Notes: generated by a model from the sequence alone, not told the origin. 64,000 bases of DNA from Candidatus Latescibacterota bacterium (GCA_022823725.1 JAJEHL010000017.1:154176-218175); one strand, 5' to 3'. Counted from the first letter of the stretch, positions 31,171 to 40,847 are shown. Numbers and translations are program-made.

Positions 31171-33925
31171 CTCGTCTATTTTGTTCTTCACTTTCATACA
31201 TACGCCGAAGCGTTTGACGCAGGGCCTCAACGCTTTGTCCATAATCGGAGAACTCGCCTGCGCGCAACTGCTTTTGAGCCTCTTCAAATTGCCGATAGGC
31301 CTGGCGAGCAAGTGCTTTGAGATCTTCTGGCAAAATTTCAGTATCCCGAACTCGCGTACCCGTTCTTTTGGCAAAAACCCTGTTGAGGGCATCGTTGAGA
31401 TCTTCGCCCATAGCGAGGCGGTCGCCGTGAATAGCGAGCACGCGCTTGAGTTCTGGCATACCGTGTTGCGACGCGCGCAAATAAAGCGGCTCGACATAAA
31501 TAAACGAATTGCGGATGGGAATAACCAGCAAATTACCGCGTATGACATCTGATCCTCGCTGGTCCCATAGCGTAATCTCTCGAGAAATATCAGTATCTTG
31601 ATTGATGCGTTGTTCGATAAGCATCGGCCCGTAAATGAGCTTTTCCTTGGGCAATTTATAGACCACGAGTCGTCCGTAATTTTCCCCGTCACAGCGCGCA
31701 AATATCCAGCCGATCATATTGGGTTTGTTGGAAGGCGTAGCCGGCAGCATAAGAATATATTCTTCGCTGTCTTCATCCGGCAAACGCGCCATCACATAAT
31801 ACGGACGCATGCGAATGGGGCGGTCAACTGTCCCATAATATTCGGTGGGAATCTCCCACACATCTTCGCGGTTGTAGAACACAATCGGAGTGGTCATGTG
31901 ATACGTATTGAAAAGCGATGCCTGAATATCAAAGAGATCTATCGGATACCGCAGGTGTGCGCGAAGTGCGGGACTGATTTCATCGGCCGACTTGAACAGA
32001 TGCGGGAAAATAGCCATATAGGTCTTGAGAAGCGGGTCGCTCGTATCCCAGGCGTAAAAAGTGACGCTGCCGTTGTACGCGTCGAGCACCACTTTGACAG
32101 AATTTCGGATATAGTTCATCTCTCGCACATAAGGCCGTCCATAAGGCATCGAATAGGGAAACATATTGGAGACGGTATAGGCATCCTGTATCCAGACCAG
32201 GCGACCTTCAACCAGAGCGAGATAGGGATCGTTGTCAAAACGGAGAAACGGAGCTATTTTGTCAAACCGCCGCGGGGCATCTTCGCCAAAGCGAGTGCCG
32301 ATGTGCCGGTCAAACACAATGCGACTTTGAGGCGTTATCGCATCGGTAAAAAGAATAAATGGATCGACAAAGCGAATGGCAAATACAAGGCGTGTCAAAA
32401 ATCCACCCAATGGCACACCACCGCGTCCCTTATAAGTCGTGTATATATTCTCATCCCCTTTGGGATAGTCAAATTCGGGTGTGTTGGTCTGAACGATAAC
32501 ATAATCGCGCATATCCTCCCCGTAATAGAGTTCGGGACGGACAACCTCAAGGCCATCCGATGTAACCGGTGGAATATCTTTGAGCAGAAATCCCGGCAGT
32601 CCTTCGGCTGCTATCTCATTCGCTGGACTCATGACCAGACCGTATCCATGCGTGTACACAAGACGTCGGTTGACCCATGTATCCCCTGGTAAATCGCGCG
32701 GATTTCTCGCCAGTTCGCGCGCGGCCAGCATAACCTGCCGATACGTTCCGTCAATGCGATACCGATCCACATCGACACTTCGAAATTTGTAGTAGGACCG
32801 AATTTCCTGAATCTGCGCATACGTATCCATAAGCGGGCGGCGATCCCAAAGCGGAATACTTTGTATGGTAGCCTGATTATCTGCGATATCATCCGCAGTG
32901 AGGTCAGATTCGCCGGGAAAAGGCACCTCCTCGATTTTGTCCAGACTATATGCTTTGCGCGTATAATTAATAGCATGTTGTATATACGGTTTTTCTCTAT
33001 CGAATTCATTGGGCCGCACAACCACCAATTCAAAGACCACAGGGATGCACCAACTCACGACAATGAGCGCACCGAGATAGCCCGCCGCGCCAAATCTGGG
33101 AATCGTCCATGTGCGAACGCGCACGTTGTAAAAGAGCAAACCCGCCAGAACAATAAGCCCCAAAAGCATCAGATAATAAGCCCAAATCTGAATAGTGAGG
33201 TCTGTATAACCCGCGCCAAAAAAAGCTTCTTTGCGAAAAGAAAAGAGCAACTCATATCTTTTTAGCCAATACCCCCACGCGAGTAAAAGAGCGAGAACAG
33301 CGCCGAGAATTGAGACGTGTGCCCGCACATACGGGGTCGTAATCCAGCGCTTGTCATCGAACCGAATCGCTCTATCCTGGTGATAGGAAACAACTGTAGC
33401 AATCCCCGTCACAATAACTGCAGAAATGAGCCAACCCTGCAGAAAATTGTACAGCGGCAAACTAAAAACATAAAATGCTATGTCGTACTCAAATATGGGA
33501 TCGGTCAGATCAAAAGGAGTGGGATTGGCGTATTTGAGAACAACGGACCAGGCTGAAGTGCCCGCAACACCCATAAAAAAGGACAACAGCGCAACAATCC
33601 CGATCCAGGCGTAGCGCTGTCGGAGGGAATGGTCTGGCGGTATGGGAACATCGCCATCGATAATAACCTCAAGCGCCATGATGCGCGTGGGCTGTCCATA
33701 GCGCCGGGCAGCGACAATACTAATACCGCAGATCAGTGCAAAAATACTTCCAAATGCGAAAAGGGCGAGGGTTTTTGTGCGTATAATAGTGACAAAAGCA
33801 TTTTGAAAGCCGAGTTCTGAAAACCAGAGAAAATCGGTATAAATCACCGAGAGCAACCTCAGCCCAACAAAAGCTGCAAAAATAGCAAAACCCAAAATGA
33901 GGATAATAAACGCGCGCTTTGGCAT
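31163..33925 (-). CDS. UPF0182-family membrane protein
   Basis: This is a 920-residue protein. The first ~310 residues hold about seven transmembrane helices; the remaining ~600 form a large soluble, probably extracytoplasmic, domain. Blocks such as N-x-x-R-x-W-D-R-R-P-type segments (here I-P-L-W-D-R-R-P-L), the following Y-Y-K-F-R-S-V-D-V-D-R-Y and L-V-Y-T-H-G-Y-G are the UPF0182 pattern. Function is unknown in any organism I know of. The family is best known from actinobacteria and cyanobacteria. It is coupled to murQ, a cell-wall recycling gene. Confidence 0.9.
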   Translation of the reverse strand: MPKRAFIILILGFAIFAAFVGLRLLSVIYTDFLWFSELGFQNAFVTIIRTKTLALFAFGSIFALICGISIVAARRYGQPTRIMALEVIIDGDVPIPPDHSLRQRYAWIGIVALLSFFMGVAGTSAWSVVLKYANPTPFDLTDPIFEYDIAFYVFSLPLYNFLQGWLISAVIVTGIATVVSYHQDRAIRFDDKRWITTPYVRAHVSILGAVLALLLAWGYWLKRYELLFSFRKEAFFGAGYTDLTIQIWAYYLMLLGLIVLAGLLFYNVRVRTWTIPRFGAAGYLGALIVVSWCIPVVFELVVVRPNEFDREKPYIQHAINYTRKAYSLDKIEEVPFPGESDLTADDIADNQATIQSIPLWDRRPLMDTYAQIQEIRSYYKFRSVDVDRYRIDGTYRQVMLAARELARNPRDLPGDTWVNRRLVYTHGYGLVMSPANEIAAEGLPGFLLKDIPPVTSDGLEVVRPELYYGEDMRDYVIVQTNTPEFDYPKGDENIYTTYKGRGGVPLGGFLTRLVFAIRFVDPFILFTDAITPQSRIVFDRHIGTRFGEDAPRRFDKIAPFLRFDNDPYLALVEGRLVWIQDAYTVSNMFPYSMPYGRPYVREMNYIRNSVKVVLDAYNGSVTFYAWDTSDPLLKTYMAIFPHLFKSADEISPALRAHLRYPIDLFDIQASLFNTYHMTTPIVFYNREDVWEIPTEYYGTVDRPIRMRPYYVMARLPDEDSEEYILMLPATPSNKPNMIGWIFARCDGENYGRLVVYKLPKEKLIYGPMLIEQRINQDTDISREITLWDQRGSDVIRGNLLVIPIRNSFIYVEPLYLRASQHGMPELKRVLAIHGDRLAMGEDLNDALNRVFAKRTGTRVRDTEILPEDLKALARQAYRQFEEAQKQLRAGEFSDYGQSVEALRQTLRRMYESEEQNRRDE

Positions 33926-33985
33926 AAAAAAATTCCGTTCAAAATGATGGCAATGGATTTTCTAAAGTAAAATAAACAAACGGCT

Positions 33986-34004
33986 CGGACAAGGTTTTTG
34001 TCCG
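33986..34004. promoter_or_regulatory. Palindrome in the UPF0182/KamA divergent promoter region
   Basis: CGGACAA (33986-33992) and TTGTCCG (33998-34004), with a 5-base loop, lie ten bases before the KamA -35. On the minus strand TTGTCC from this palindrome, a 17-base spacer and TACTTT make a plausible UPF0182 promoter. A shared operator is the likeliest reading. Confidence 0.45.
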
Positions 34005-34013
34005 CGCTCAGAC

Positions 34014-34042
34014 TTGACAGACATATACTGTGGGTGTATTAT
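34014..34042 (+). promoter_or_regulatory. Sigma-70 promoter of the KamA-type gene
   Basis: TTGACA at 34014-34019, 17-base spacer, TATTAT at 34037-34042. Predicted start near 34049, giving an untranslated leader of about 70 bases before ATG 34121. Confidence 0.8.
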
Positions 34043-34120
34043 AGATAGCTTGCGCACAGGCACACGCGCAGTATCGCGAAACCACACCTTACTCTGCATT
34101 CTAATTAAAAAGGCAGCAAG

Positions 34121-35482
34121 ATGGCTATTACCGAAACCGTGTATTCACATCGCACAAAACCGCCCGTTGATCCCGAGGATCTCGCGCATCGCGAGTTGCG
34201 TCGAGACGAATTCTGGCGACATATCCCCGCTTTTGCAGACATAGACGCGCACACCTTTCACTCGCACATCTTTCAAATGCGCCATTCAATAACCAGCGTG
34301 GGCAAATTGATGCGAGTACTTGAGAATCGGGTACCCAATGACTTTTATCAGGAAGTCGCAGCGGGCCTGCAACACGCGCCCATGAGCGTGCGGATTTCGC
34401 CGTATATCACGAGCTTGATCAATTGGGATGACCCGTATCGCGATCCGCTTCGCAAACAATTTTTGTCTCTCAGATGCGAGCAAGAGCGCGATCATCCCGA
34501 ACTGCACCTCGATTCGCTCAATGAATTGGGGGATGCTCCTGTTGCCGGCTTGACACATCGCTATCCAGACCGCGTGTTATTCCTCGTATTGGACACCTGT
34601 CCTGTATATTGCCGATTTTGCACCCGCAGCTATGCCGTAGGACTGAATACAGAAGATGTGGAAAAAGTTAATCTGCGAGTCAATCGCGAACGATGGGACA
34701 ATGCAATTGGGTATATTCAATCGCGTCCCGAAATCGAAGACGTAGTGGTCAGCGGCGGCGACATGTATCAGCTCAAAGCCGATCAACTCGAAGAACTGGG
34801 CAATCGCCTGCTGGATATTGATCACATTCGGCGATTTCGCTTTGCGACCAAAGGCCCGGCAGTCATGCCGCAAAAACTCGTCACAGATGACGACTGGGTA
34901 GATGCGCTGACGCGCGTGGTAGATCGCGGGCGCAAAATGCACAAAGAAGTCGTTCTACACACCCATTTTAATCACCCCGCTGAAATCACCGGCATTACCC
35001 AGGATGGGCTTAATCGGCTACAGTCGCGCGGAATAACAATACGCAATCAGGCAGTACTTCAAAGCGGCGTGAACAACAGCACCGAGACGATGAGACTCCT
35101 GGTCAAGCGGTTGAGCTACTTAAACGTACAACCCTATTACGTGTATTTCCACGACCTCGTGCGCGGCGTTGAAGATTTGCGTACAACACTCGACGATGGC
35201 CTCGTCATTGAAAAAGCCATACGCGGCACCACATCCGGGTTTAACATGCCCACATTTATCGTAGATACATTGGGCGGTGGCGGAAAACGAGACGCGCACT
35301 CCTGTGAATATTACAACAGAGAGACCGGAATCGCCGTTTATATCAGTCCCGTAGTAAAACCCGATACATTTTTCTTTTATTTTGATCCGCTCTGGCGTTT
35401 GCGCGAAGATATTCAAGCGCGATGGCAGGATGACGTGGAGAGGGAAAAAATGAAAGCCGAGGCCATAGAGGCCGCGCGATAA
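34121..35482 (+). CDS. KamA-family radical SAM aminomutase
   Basis: This is a 453-residue enzyme. The iron-sulfur/SAM cluster motif is C160-x3-C164-x2-C167 (C-P-V-Y-C-R-F-C). A G-G-D motif (V-V-S-G-G-D) follows, and the PLP-binding lysine sits in D-T-L-G-G-G-G-K near the C-terminus, where lysine 2,3-aminomutase has the same G-G-G-G-K. Members move the amino group of lysine or glutamate between carbons 2 and 3 to make beta-amino acids, including osmolytes. Which substrate it uses is not readable. It is a single-gene unit, with its own promoter and terminator and no beta-lysine acetyltransferase beside it. Confidence 0.88.
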   Translation: MAITETVYSHRTKPPVDPEDLAHRELRRDEFWRHIPAFADIDAHTFHSHIFQMRHSITSVGKLMRVLENRVPNDFYQEVAAGLQHAPMSVRISPYITSLINWDDPYRDPLRKQFLSLRCEQERDHPELHLDSLNELGDAPVAGLTHRYPDRVLFLVLDTCPVYCRFCTRSYAVGLNTEDVEKVNLRVNRERWDNAIGYIQSRPEIEDVVVSGGDMYQLKADQLEELGNRLLDIDHIRRFRFATKGPAVMPQKLVTDDDWVDALTRVVDRGRKMHKEVVLHTHFNHPAEITGITQDGLNRLQSRGITIRNQAVLQSGVNNSTETMRLLVKRLSYLNVQPYYVYFHDLVRGVEDLRTTLDDGLVIEKAIRGTTSGFNMPTFIVDTLGGGGKRDAHSCEYYNRETGIAVYISPVVKPDTFFFYFDPLWRLREDIQARWQDDVEREKMKAEAIEAAR

Positions 35483-35501
35483 GACACAGCAAATAAAAAT
35501 T

Positions 35502-35536
35502 AAAAGGGGCAACCGGAAAAGGTCGCCCCTTTTTTT
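35502..35536. terminator. Terminator after the KamA-type gene
   Basis: A stem formed by AAAAGGGGC-AACC and GGT-CGCCCCTTTT with one mismatch and a GGAAAA loop, followed by a run of seven Ts. The T-run reaches the stop codon of the convergent Uma2 gene. Confidence 0.85.
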
Positions 35537-36083
35537 AGAACGCATCTGCAAGTGGCAATTGCCACCCTGGCACGACATCTTCGCCGTCAATTGTGTCGCC
35601 TTCTGTAAAAATGCGAACATCATCGAATGCGCGATAGACGGTTGCCGTGCGCGTTTTGGGATCGAGAACAATAACCATCTTCGCACCTGTCCGCAGCCAA
35701 TCAAATGCTTTTTCCGTTACTTCGGATGCGCGATCATTTGGCGAGACGACTTCAACGGCGAGGTCGGGCGCGCCGGGGAAGAACCCTTCTTCGCCTATGG
35801 CTTCCGCACGTTCTTTCGACACAAAACTCGCATCGGGTGCGCGCACTGTATCGGGCGCGGTACCAATAATGAATCCGGTCTCAGCGGCGTACGTTGTTCC
35901 GAGTCCGTTCTCTTCGACAAACTGGGCAAGACGCCATCCTATCTTCAATGCAATTCGTCCGTGCTGACTTCCCGCTGGAGCCATCTGGCGCAATTCTCCC
36001 TTTATGAGTTCATAGCGATAGCCATTGTGCGGCATCACCAGAAGCTCATCGGCTGTCATGGTGGCAACGGTTTGTAGGGCCAT
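35535..36083 (-). CDS. Uma2-family endonuclease-like protein
   Basis: This 182-residue PD-(D/E)XK-fold protein (DUF820). The block Y-E-L-I-K-G-E-L near residue 25, the strand R-A-P-D-A-S-F-V and P-D-L-A-V-E-V-V-S-P-N-D followed by K-x-x-x-W-L-x-x-G-A carry the expected acidic residues and lysine. Uma2 proteins are multiplied in cyanobacteria and planctomycete-like genomes and are proposed nucleases of unknown biological role. A single copy is seen here. Confidence 0.88.
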   Translation of the reverse strand: MALQTVATMTADELLVMPHNGYRYELIKGELRQMAPAGSQHGRIALKIGWRLAQFVEENGLGTTYAAETGFIIGTAPDTVRAPDASFVSKERAEAIGEEGFFPGAPDLAVEVVSPNDRASEVTEKAFDWLRTGAKMVIVLDPKTRTATVYRAFDDVRIFTEGDTIDGEDVVPGWQLPLADAF

Positions 36084-36152
36084 ACCTGAACCTGTTGTGT
36101 TTGGGTAAAATGATGATTGTCATTAAAATAATACTCAGGAATAACTGGTCTG

Positions 36153-36623
36153 TCAATCCAGAGACCCATTCAGCCAGCGCACCAGAGCCTTATCCGGATC
36201 GGCAACTTCATCCAGAGAGGTGTAATAATAATCTTCCCAGCCGTGTTCTGGCAGACCTGTAAAGAGCATAAGGTTAAGCGCATAATCTTCCGAATCGGTG
36301 CAACGGCGAAAATCGTCTCGAAAGAGAAAAGTCTTTTTGCCCAAAGCAATGGCAATCCCAAGCTCAACCATCACACCTTCATCGGGCGGCGTGCCATTGA
36401 CAATGGCAAATATCGCGTCTGATTCTTTGACATCGCGCACATCTGCCTGCCCGATTTGATACGCCCATCCAGGCTGTGCCTTGTCAATCTGATTATTGCG
36501 ACCAAAAGGCTCCCACACTTCTGCGCCGAGAGACTCGAGCACCTGAACAAACTCGGGCAAAAGTTTTTGTTTCTGTTGAGACGAAAAACCATAGGGACTG
36601 GCGAGATAAATAATTCTGGACAT
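36153..36623 (-). CDS. Nucleoside 2-deoxyribosyltransferase-family protein
   Basis: This 156-residue cytoplasmic protein. The opening I-I-Y-L-A-S-P-Y-G-F-S, the D-A-I-F-A-I-V-N-G-T-P-P-D-E-G strand-loop and V-E-L-G-I-A-I-A-L-G-K with the nucleophilic glutamate match the family that swaps bases on deoxyribonucleosides or splits nucleotide N-glycosidic bonds. Without a base-salvage partner next door the substrate remains open. Divergent from the MFS gene. Confidence 0.85.
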   Translation of the reverse strand: MSRIIYLASPYGFSSQQKQKLLPEFVQVLESLGAEVWEPFGRNNQIDKAQPGWAYQIGQADVRDVKESDAIFAIVNGTPPDEGVMVELGIAIALGKKTFLFRDDFRRCTDSEDYALNLMLFTGLPEHGWEDYYYTSLDEVADPDKALVRWLNGSLD

Positions 36624-36706
36624 CGGATTCTCCTCATACTGAATTGTGATCTATAACTCAAGAAGCGATATTAACACCCCACAGCATTGAAACGCGACTT
36701 TCATCT

Positions 36707-36735
36707 TGCATCCCCCGCATGTACAAGATATAATA
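36707..36735 (+). promoter_or_regulatory. Sigma-70 promoter of the MFS-sulfatase operon
   Basis: TTGCAT at 36707-36712, 17-base spacer and a consensus TATAAT at 36730-36735. The start would be near 36742, 17 bases before the ATG. Confidence 0.8.
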
Positions 36736-36758
36736 ATGCGCCAACTATGAGAAAATAA

Positions 36759-38039
36759 ATGGGATTCTTACCAGAAAAGGGCAATGCGCGGTTCAACTTT
36801 ATTGTGGGAACATTAAATGGTGGCATATTCGCATTTGGCACGGCGTTTTTAGACCCCACCACAGTTCTACCCATTTTTATTCGGCACTTTACAACCTCAG
36901 ATACGCTGGTCGGCCTGGCCTCTTCTCTGCACCGCGCAGGTTGGCATTTGCCCCAATTGTTCGTAGCGGGATATCTGGAGCGGCGTGCGCGTCGGCTACC
37001 TGTTTACAGACAGGCCAACCTCATGCGTATGTCGCTGATCTGGACAACCGTGCTACTGCTTGCGTGGTACGGACTCGAACGGCCCGGTCTGGTATTGAGC
37101 AGTTTCCTCATTCTATATGGCATTGCTTCTCTTTTTGGCGGCCCCGCGGGCAATGCCTATACAGATATTGTGGGCAGATCTCTGCCGAGATCGCACACGG
37201 GATTGTTTTACGCATCCCGTTCATTTCTCGGCGGCATATTGAGCATTCTCGCGGGCATATTGGTCAAGTATTTTCTCGACACAGAGAACGGTTATGACTT
37301 TCCGGTAAATTACGTCATGATCTTCGCGCTGGGCGCCGGAATGATGAGCCTGGGCATCGGGTGTTTTTGTCTGGTTCGAGAGCCAGAGGGTGAGATGAGT
37401 ACGACCAGTCGAAATGCTCTTCAGGTGATTCGCGGTATTCCTCAATTATTGCGCCGCGACCGCAATTTTGCTCGGTTCCTCCTGGTTCAAATACTGGCAT
37501 CGGGCATCGGATTCTCACTTCCATTTTACGTAGTACTCGCCCAGGAGACATTTTACATCTCGGAAAGCACAGTCGGCTTTTTTTTAGCCATACAAACCAT
37601 AGGCGCGGCTATTTTTAATATAATATGGGGAAGACTGTCTCTCAACTACGGAAACCACCGCGTGGTATTGTTCGCCGTGCTGGGCGTGGCTTTAATTCCG
37701 TGTATGGCACTGATCTTGAGCAACCAGGCGAATTGGTTGAGCCATGCGTCTGAATGGATAATCGCGGCGTCTTTTTCGCCAATTTTTCTTTTGATAGGCG
37801 GAACGACAACGGGTATCTTTATCGGATTCAAAAGTTATCTTCTGGACATCGCGCCAGCAGAGCGCCGCCCAACCTATATCGGCATCACCAACACCGTGCT
37901 GGGCATTGGTTCGCTCTATCCCATATTTGGAGGCGTACTCGCAGACCTCGTACATCTCCAGGGCGTATTTGCCCTATCTGCCGCCACCGTTTTGGTGGGA
38001 TTTTGGCTGTGTTTTTACATGAAAGCGTCAGATTATTAA
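36759..38039 (+). CDS. Major facilitator superfamily transporter
   Basis: This 426-residue protein has twelve predicted membrane helices, six on each side of a charged central loop (residues about 205-225, with R-E-P-E-G-E). No characteristic substrate motif is recognised. Nineteen bases separate it from a sulfatase gene on the same transcript, so a role in importing a sulfated compound or exporting its products is a reasonable inference. No visible SD sequence before ATG 36759. Confidence 0.87.
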   Translation: MGFLPEKGNARFNFIVGTLNGGIFAFGTAFLDPTTVLPIFIRHFTTSDTLVGLASSLHRAGWHLPQLFVAGYLERRARRLPVYRQANLMRMSLIWTTVLLLAWYGLERPGLVLSSFLILYGIASLFGGPAGNAYTDIVGRSLPRSHTGLFYASRSFLGGILSILAGILVKYFLDTENGYDFPVNYVMIFALGAGMMSLGIGCFCLVREPEGEMSTTSRNALQVIRGIPQLLRRDRNFARFLLVQILASGIGFSLPFYVVLAQETFYISESTVGFFLAIQTIGAAIFNIIWGRLSLNYGNHRVVLFAVLGVALIPCMALILSNQANWLSHASEWIIAASFSPIFLLIGGTTTGIFIGFKSYLLDIAPAERRPTYIGITNTVLGIGSLYPIFGGVLADLVHLQGVFALSAATVLVGFWLCFYMKASDY

Positions 38040-38058
38040 ATTTTCCAAGGAGTGAAAA

Positions 38059-39537
38059 ATGCCCAAACAACCCAATATTCTATTCGTATTTACCGACCAG
38101 CAACGCTGGGACACCATTCACGCGGCTGGCAATCCGCATATCCGCACACCAGTGATGGATCAATTGTGTCACGAAGGGGTAAATTTTACCAGGGGATACA
38201 CGCCATCACCCGTTTGTGTATCGGCACGCGCATCCCTTATTACCGGGCAGTATCCGCACAAAAATGGGTGCTTTGACAATGGATTTCCACAACCGACAGA
38301 CCGCCCATCGCTGATGGATCTCCTCGCACAGGGCGGATACCTCTGTCACGGCGTGGGCAAAATGCACTTTACCGGTGATCGAGCAGAATTGCGGGGGTTT
38401 CACGCACGAGATATACAGGAAGAAATCTCGGGAGCAACTGATGCAAACGATTATCTACAATATCTACATGCCCATGGCTATGACTATGTACACGACCCAA
38501 TGGGCGCAAGAGGAGAAATGTATTATATCCCGCAAATTTCACAACTTCCCGCACGCCATCATCCAACGGCCTGGGTCGCAGACCGCAGCATTGATTTTCT
38601 GAAAAACCGCGACACATCCAAACCGTTCTTCCTCTGGTCGAGTTATATCCATCCGCACCCGCCCTTTTCGCCGCCAACGCCCTGGAACAAACTCTATCGC
38701 GGTGCCCTGATGCCCTTTCCCAAACGCCCCGATAACATGGAAGACCTGTGGACGCATTTCAACCGCCATCAGAACCGATACAAGTACCGCGATGCGGGAT
38801 TGGATAATCGCATGTTACAGGTCATGCGCGGGTATTACTGGGCGTGCATATCGTTCATCGACTACAGCGTGGGCCGGATCATTGACGAACTCGAACAACA
38901 GGGCGAACTGGACAATACCCTCATAGCCTGGTCATCGGATCACGGTGAACTATTGGGGGATTACAACTGTTTTGGCAAACGCAGCTTTCTCGATGCGGCC
39001 GCCCGAGTGCCCATGCTGGTGCGCTATCCCGAGCGCTTCCCTCGCGGTGCTATAGAAGAAACACCGTGTGGATTGATGGACTTGATCCCCACATTTTTGG
39101 GCGCAGCAGGTATTTCCGATCACAACGCAGATTTAGACGGCCTGGACATGGCCGATCTCGTCGGCAATGGGCGTGAACGAATGATTTACGGTCAAATTCA
39201 GCACGGACAACGCGGTATGTACATGGCCTATAACGGCAATTTGAAATACATCTATTCGGCGGGCGACCAAAAGGAATACCTGATCGATCACCGCACAGAC
39301 TCAGAGGAAACGCGCAACTGTGCGTACAATATTTTGTACGCTTCCGAGGTAAAAACAATGCGCGAAAAGCTAATAGGCTTTTTCCAAAACGAAAGCTATA
39401 CCGACCCCCTGGATGGCAACCAATGGAAAGACTTTGGCGCAATAGCTGAACCCAAGAGCGTGGATGCAAATTTGTTAATTCAGGATGCGGGATGGGCAGT
39501 TCCTCTCTACAATATCCCCGGGTATTCAAGAGACTGA
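38059..39537 (+). CDS. Sulfatase (arylsulfatase/choline-sulfatase-like)
   Basis: This is a 492-residue enzyme. The metal block at the start is F-V-F-T-D-Q-Q-R (Asp13), the formylglycine cysteine is Cys53 in C-V-S-A-R-A-S-L-I-T-G, and the later W-S-S-D-H-G-E gives the second metal pair. The activating pentapeptide has Ser at the third position where Pro or Ala is usual; C-V-S-A-R versions do exist in the family. There is no signal peptide. AAGGAG precedes ATG 38059. It is the second gene of the MFS operon and ends before a clear terminator. Confidence 0.88.
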   Translation: MPKQPNILFVFTDQQRWDTIHAAGNPHIRTPVMDQLCHEGVNFTRGYTPSPVCVSARASLITGQYPHKNGCFDNGFPQPTDRPSLMDLLAQGGYLCHGVGKMHFTGDRAELRGFHARDIQEEISGATDANDYLQYLHAHGYDYVHDPMGARGEMYYIPQISQLPARHHPTAWVADRSIDFLKNRDTSKPFFLWSSYIHPHPPFSPPTPWNKLYRGALMPFPKRPDNMEDLWTHFNRHQNRYKYRDAGLDNRMLQVMRGYYWACISFIDYSVGRIIDELEQQGELDNTLIAWSSDHGELLGDYNCFGKRSFLDAAARVPMLVRYPERFPRGAIEETPCGLMDLIPTFLGAAGISDHNADLDGLDMADLVGNGRERMIYGQIQHGQRGMYMAYNGNLKYIYSAGDQKEYLIDHRTDSEETRNCAYNILYASEVKTMREKLIGFFQNESYTDPLDGNQWKDFGAIAEPKSVDANLLIQDAGWAVPLYNIPGYSRD

Positions 39538-39610
39538 ATCCACCTCTTCCAGCATTCAAATATTTCAACCCATCATCCACATTTTGAACAAAAGATTCAC
39601 ATCAAAAAGA

Positions 39611-39637
39611 AAAAAAGCCCATTTTATGGGCTTTTTT
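39611..39637 (+). terminator. Terminator of the MFS-sulfatase operon
   Basis: AAAAAAGCCCAT (39611-39622) and ATGGGCTTTTTT (39626-39637) form a 12-base stem with a TTT loop, followed by CTTT. Good Rho-independent form for the rightward transcript and, by symmetry, leftward too. Confidence 0.9.
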
Positions 39638-39695
39638 CTTTGGCACAAACATTGCTATCTATATTCCCAAAAACCACCATTTCAAACGAGACATT

Positions 39696-40793
39696 ATGTG
39701 TGACCACACTTTACCCTGGCTGGTACTCTACGCCGTACCGGGCCTGGGTCCCGCTGCCTATTGCGCTCTTCTCGAACATTTTGAAACGCCGGAAAATATT
39801 CTTTCCCAATCTCCCAGAGCACTGTGCGAGATCCCCGGTATTGGCCCCAGCACCGCGCAATCTATCTCTACCAAACGGAATTGGGCATGGGCGCGAGATC
39901 AAATCGCGCGCGCAAAAGATCTCGACATCCAGATCTGCACGCTCACCGATCCCCTCTATCCCGAAATACTAAACCAAATCTACGCCCCACCACCTCTGCT
40001 CTTTGCAAAAGGGGATATAAGCCTGTGTCACAGCCCTACCATCAGCATTGTCGGCTCGCGCTCTTTCACGACTTATGGACGAGAAACCGCGCATCGCCTG
40101 GGAAGTGACCTCGCCAGAGCAGGGGTCACAGTGGTCAGCGGCATGGCCGTTGGCATTGATACTCATGCACATCGGGGGGCGCTCGAACACGGCGCAACAG
40201 CAGCAGTACTGGGCAGCAGCCTGGATTGCCCCTATCCACCTGAAAATCGCATCCTATTTGAACAAATATGTGAACGCGGTGTGGCTTTCTCAGAATTCCC
40301 ACTGGGCACTACCCCAGAAGCCCACAACTTTCCAAGACGCAACCGCATTATCAGTGGCTTGAGCCTCGGCACAGTCGTTGTTGAAGCGGGCAAAAAGAGC
40401 GGCGCCCTCATCACAGCCCAATTTGCACTTGACCAGAACCGCGATGTCTTTGCCGTACCCGGTCCCATTTATTCGGGCAAAAGTCAGGGTACAAATAATC
40501 TCCTCGGCCAGGGAGCCATTCTCGTACAAACGACACAAGACATCTTGAACGAAATTGGACATCGGTCAGCCCTCCCCCCTCAACCCTCTGAGCGACCTGT
40601 CTTATCTGACCGAGAACAACACATCTGGGAAGCTCTTGTCAGCCTGTCTGCCGATGCGACCCCGGTACATATTGATGCCCTCACCAAAGCTGTGAAATTC
40701 TCTTCAGGAGAAACCCTCAACATCCTCTTGAGCCTCGAAATCAAGGGCCTTGTCGAACAGCTACCCGGCATGCATTTCAACATAAAAAAATAA
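39696..40793 (+). CDS. dprA: DNA-processing protein DprA
   Basis: This 365-residue protein loads RecA on single-stranded DNA taken up during transformation. A helix-hairpin-helix segment (about 15-55: P-G-I-G-P-S-T-A) is followed by the Rossmann core with I-V-G-S-R-S-F-T-T-Y-G, S-G-M-A-V-G-I-D-T-H-A-H, P-Y-P-P-E-N, F-P-R-R-N-R-I-I-S-G-L-S and E-A-G-K-K-S-G-A-L-I-T-A, then a C-terminal winged helix. Full length. It does not by itself prove competence. It is followed by a terminator facing lexA. Confidence 0.93.
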   Translation: MCDHTLPWLVLYAVPGLGPAAYCALLEHFETPENILSQSPRALCEIPGIGPSTAQSISTKRNWAWARDQIARAKDLDIQICTLTDPLYPEILNQIYAPPPLLFAKGDISLCHSPTISIVGSRSFTTYGRETAHRLGSDLARAGVTVVSGMAVGIDTHAHRGALEHGATAAVLGSSLDCPYPPENRILFEQICERGVAFSEFPLGTTPEAHNFPRRNRIISGLSLGTVVVEAGKKSGALITAQFALDQNRDVFAVPGPIYSGKSQGTNNLLGQGAILVQTTQDILNEIGHRSALPPQPSERPVLSDREQHIWEALVSLSADATPVHIDALTKAVKFSSGETLNILLSLEIKGLVEQLPGMHFNIKK

Positions 40794-40823
40794 AAAAGAG
40801 AGATCTGTTAAGACCTCTCTTTT
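40794..40823. terminator. Convergent terminator between dprA and lexA
   Basis: AAAAGAGAG (40794-40802) with CTCTCTTTT (40815-40823), extended inward by TCT/AGA around one A-C mismatch. A-run and T-run on both flanks let it serve dprA (rightward) and lexA (leftward). Confidence 0.8.
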
Positions 40824-40847
40824 GTGCTCTTAAACATCCCACCATAT

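Noticed and set aside
31171..31701. N-terminal extension of MurQ
   Set aside because: It is an out-of-frame reading of the UPF0182 gene; MurQ homologues start at the M-N-R-Q region.
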